Shown: in pieces, positions 63,544-64,000 of the stretch
How the letters are laid out: each line of letters begins with the position of its first letter
Position numbering within the stretch: position 1 is the stretch's first letter
Assembly (NCBI RefSeq): GCF_024642085.1
Contig: NZ_JAHEBV010000008.1
Location: forward strand, 41,971-105,970
Origin: Novosphingobium sp.
GTDB taxonomy: Bacteria > Pseudomonadota > Alphaproteobacteria > Sphingomonadales > Sphingomonadaceae
DNA length: 64,000 nt
Direction: 5' to 3'
The notes under the pieces: model-generated
What the model saw: only the letters and a program-made list of their open reading frames with translations
Database searches by the model: none
Told to the model about the DNA's origin: nothing
Translations under genes and position numbers: made by a program

Positions 63544-63956
63544 CCGGCCTAGATGGACAAATGGTAAGCGGCTGACCAGCCGGTTCGATGCGCCGCAAAC
63601 CGCCTTCCGTTCATCGTGCAGGTATTGACGCAACCAAGACGAATTAGTATTTAATTTGTATCGAGTCGCGCGTTATATTTAATAACTAACGAAGCTAACT
63701 CAATAGCCTCAAATATCTGACCGCATTCTCTAGGTGACTTAGCGTCACTTCAGAAAGCGATTATTTGTGCGATAATTTGGCCGCGCGGCATTTCCCTGCG
63801 CGCATTCCATGCGCTCGTGCCTTTGCAGGTGCGGTGCGATCCCCTGTGCCTTGCCAGCCAAGGCCTGCAAAGATTGGAGAAGCCTGAAACGTAATTTCCG
63901 TCGGGTCGAAAAAGATAAAACTCCATTTCAAGTGTTTATCAAAAAAGGATGCCGAC
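63544..63956. other. AT-rich intergenic region
   Basis: About 410 bp, markedly richer in A+T from 63640 on than the rest of the window. It contains an inverted repeat GTGAC-N5-GTCAC at 63734-63748 and several poly-A/T tracts. No gene or RNA is recognised on either strand. Confidence 0.5.
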
Positions 63957-64000
63957 ATGATCAGGAAATTAATAGTAGAGCTGACTTACAGTTCAAATAT
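63957..64000 (+). CDS. Possible start of a gene cut by the right edge
   Basis: ATG at 63957 with AAGGAT 7 nt upstream; 14 codons (MIRKLIVELTYSSN) are open to the edge. Too short to recognise; codon use is more AT-rich than neighbouring genes. Confidence 0.35.
   Translation, partial: MIRKLIVELTYSSN

Noticed and set aside
1..64000. CRISPR array, rRNA operon, complete insertion sequence or prophage
   Set aside because: No regularly spaced repeats, rRNA-like sequence, transposase or phage structural gene was seen.

Overview
The window looks like chromosome of a high-GC alphaproteobacterium of the order Sphingomonadales. Signs are the two TonB-dependent receptors with Xanthomonas/Caulobacter/sphingomonad-type plugs, flavin-dependent tryptophan-halogenase homologues inside a sugar-receptor locus, a NasST-controlled nitrate assimilation cluster with an alginate-export-type porin, and a DUF2585 gene. 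Genus cannot be fixed from sequence alone. Almost all genes sit in tight operons with ATGA, GTGA or TGATG overlaps.

Layout. 1-11.5 kb is a sugar-uptake locus: a GH13 alpha-glucosidase (cut by the left edge), two tandem halogenase homologues and a TonB receptor read leftward, and a sugar-type MFS permease diverges from them. A LacI-type regulator and a Tat-exported GH63-like glycosidase follow. 11.8-25.75 kb is a complete assimilatory nitrate pathway: nasT-nasS sensor pair, nitrate ABC importer (lipoprotein, permease, fused double ATPase), outer-membrane porin, nirB, nirD, nasA and siroheme methyltransferase. Both structural operons are preceded by a hairpin-hairpin-terminator leader of the kind NasT/ANTAR proteins antiterminate. 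25.75-27.2 kb is a scar: tRNA-Gly(CCC), a truncated P4-type integrase and a truncated hydrolase.

27.2-33.5 kb and 58.5-62.0 kb are two separated catabolic blocks (crotonases, SDRs, acyl-CoA dehydrogenase, DsbA-like isomerase, thioesterase, Baeyer-Villiger-type monooxygenase; then flavin monooxygenase, P450, crotonase). Their three promoter regions carry one shared palindrome, close to TTAACCGCGCGGTTAA, so they may be one regulon acting on an unknown cyclic or terpenoid-like substrate. Between them lie core genes (prephenate dehydratase, ispG, 6-phosphogluconate dehydrogenase-like protein, two L,D-transpeptidases), a second TonB receptor next to a gamma-glutamyltransferase, a CrtI-like desaturase with a LOG-type hydrolase, several GNAT acetyltransferases and the DUF4129/DUF4350/MoxR/DUF58/SpoIIM/RDD cluster.

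The right end holds a small winged-helix regulator plus membrane protein under three tandem copies of a 17-bp inverted repeat, an SRAP-family protein that lacks the catalytic cysteine, and an AT-rich stretch with little recognisable content.
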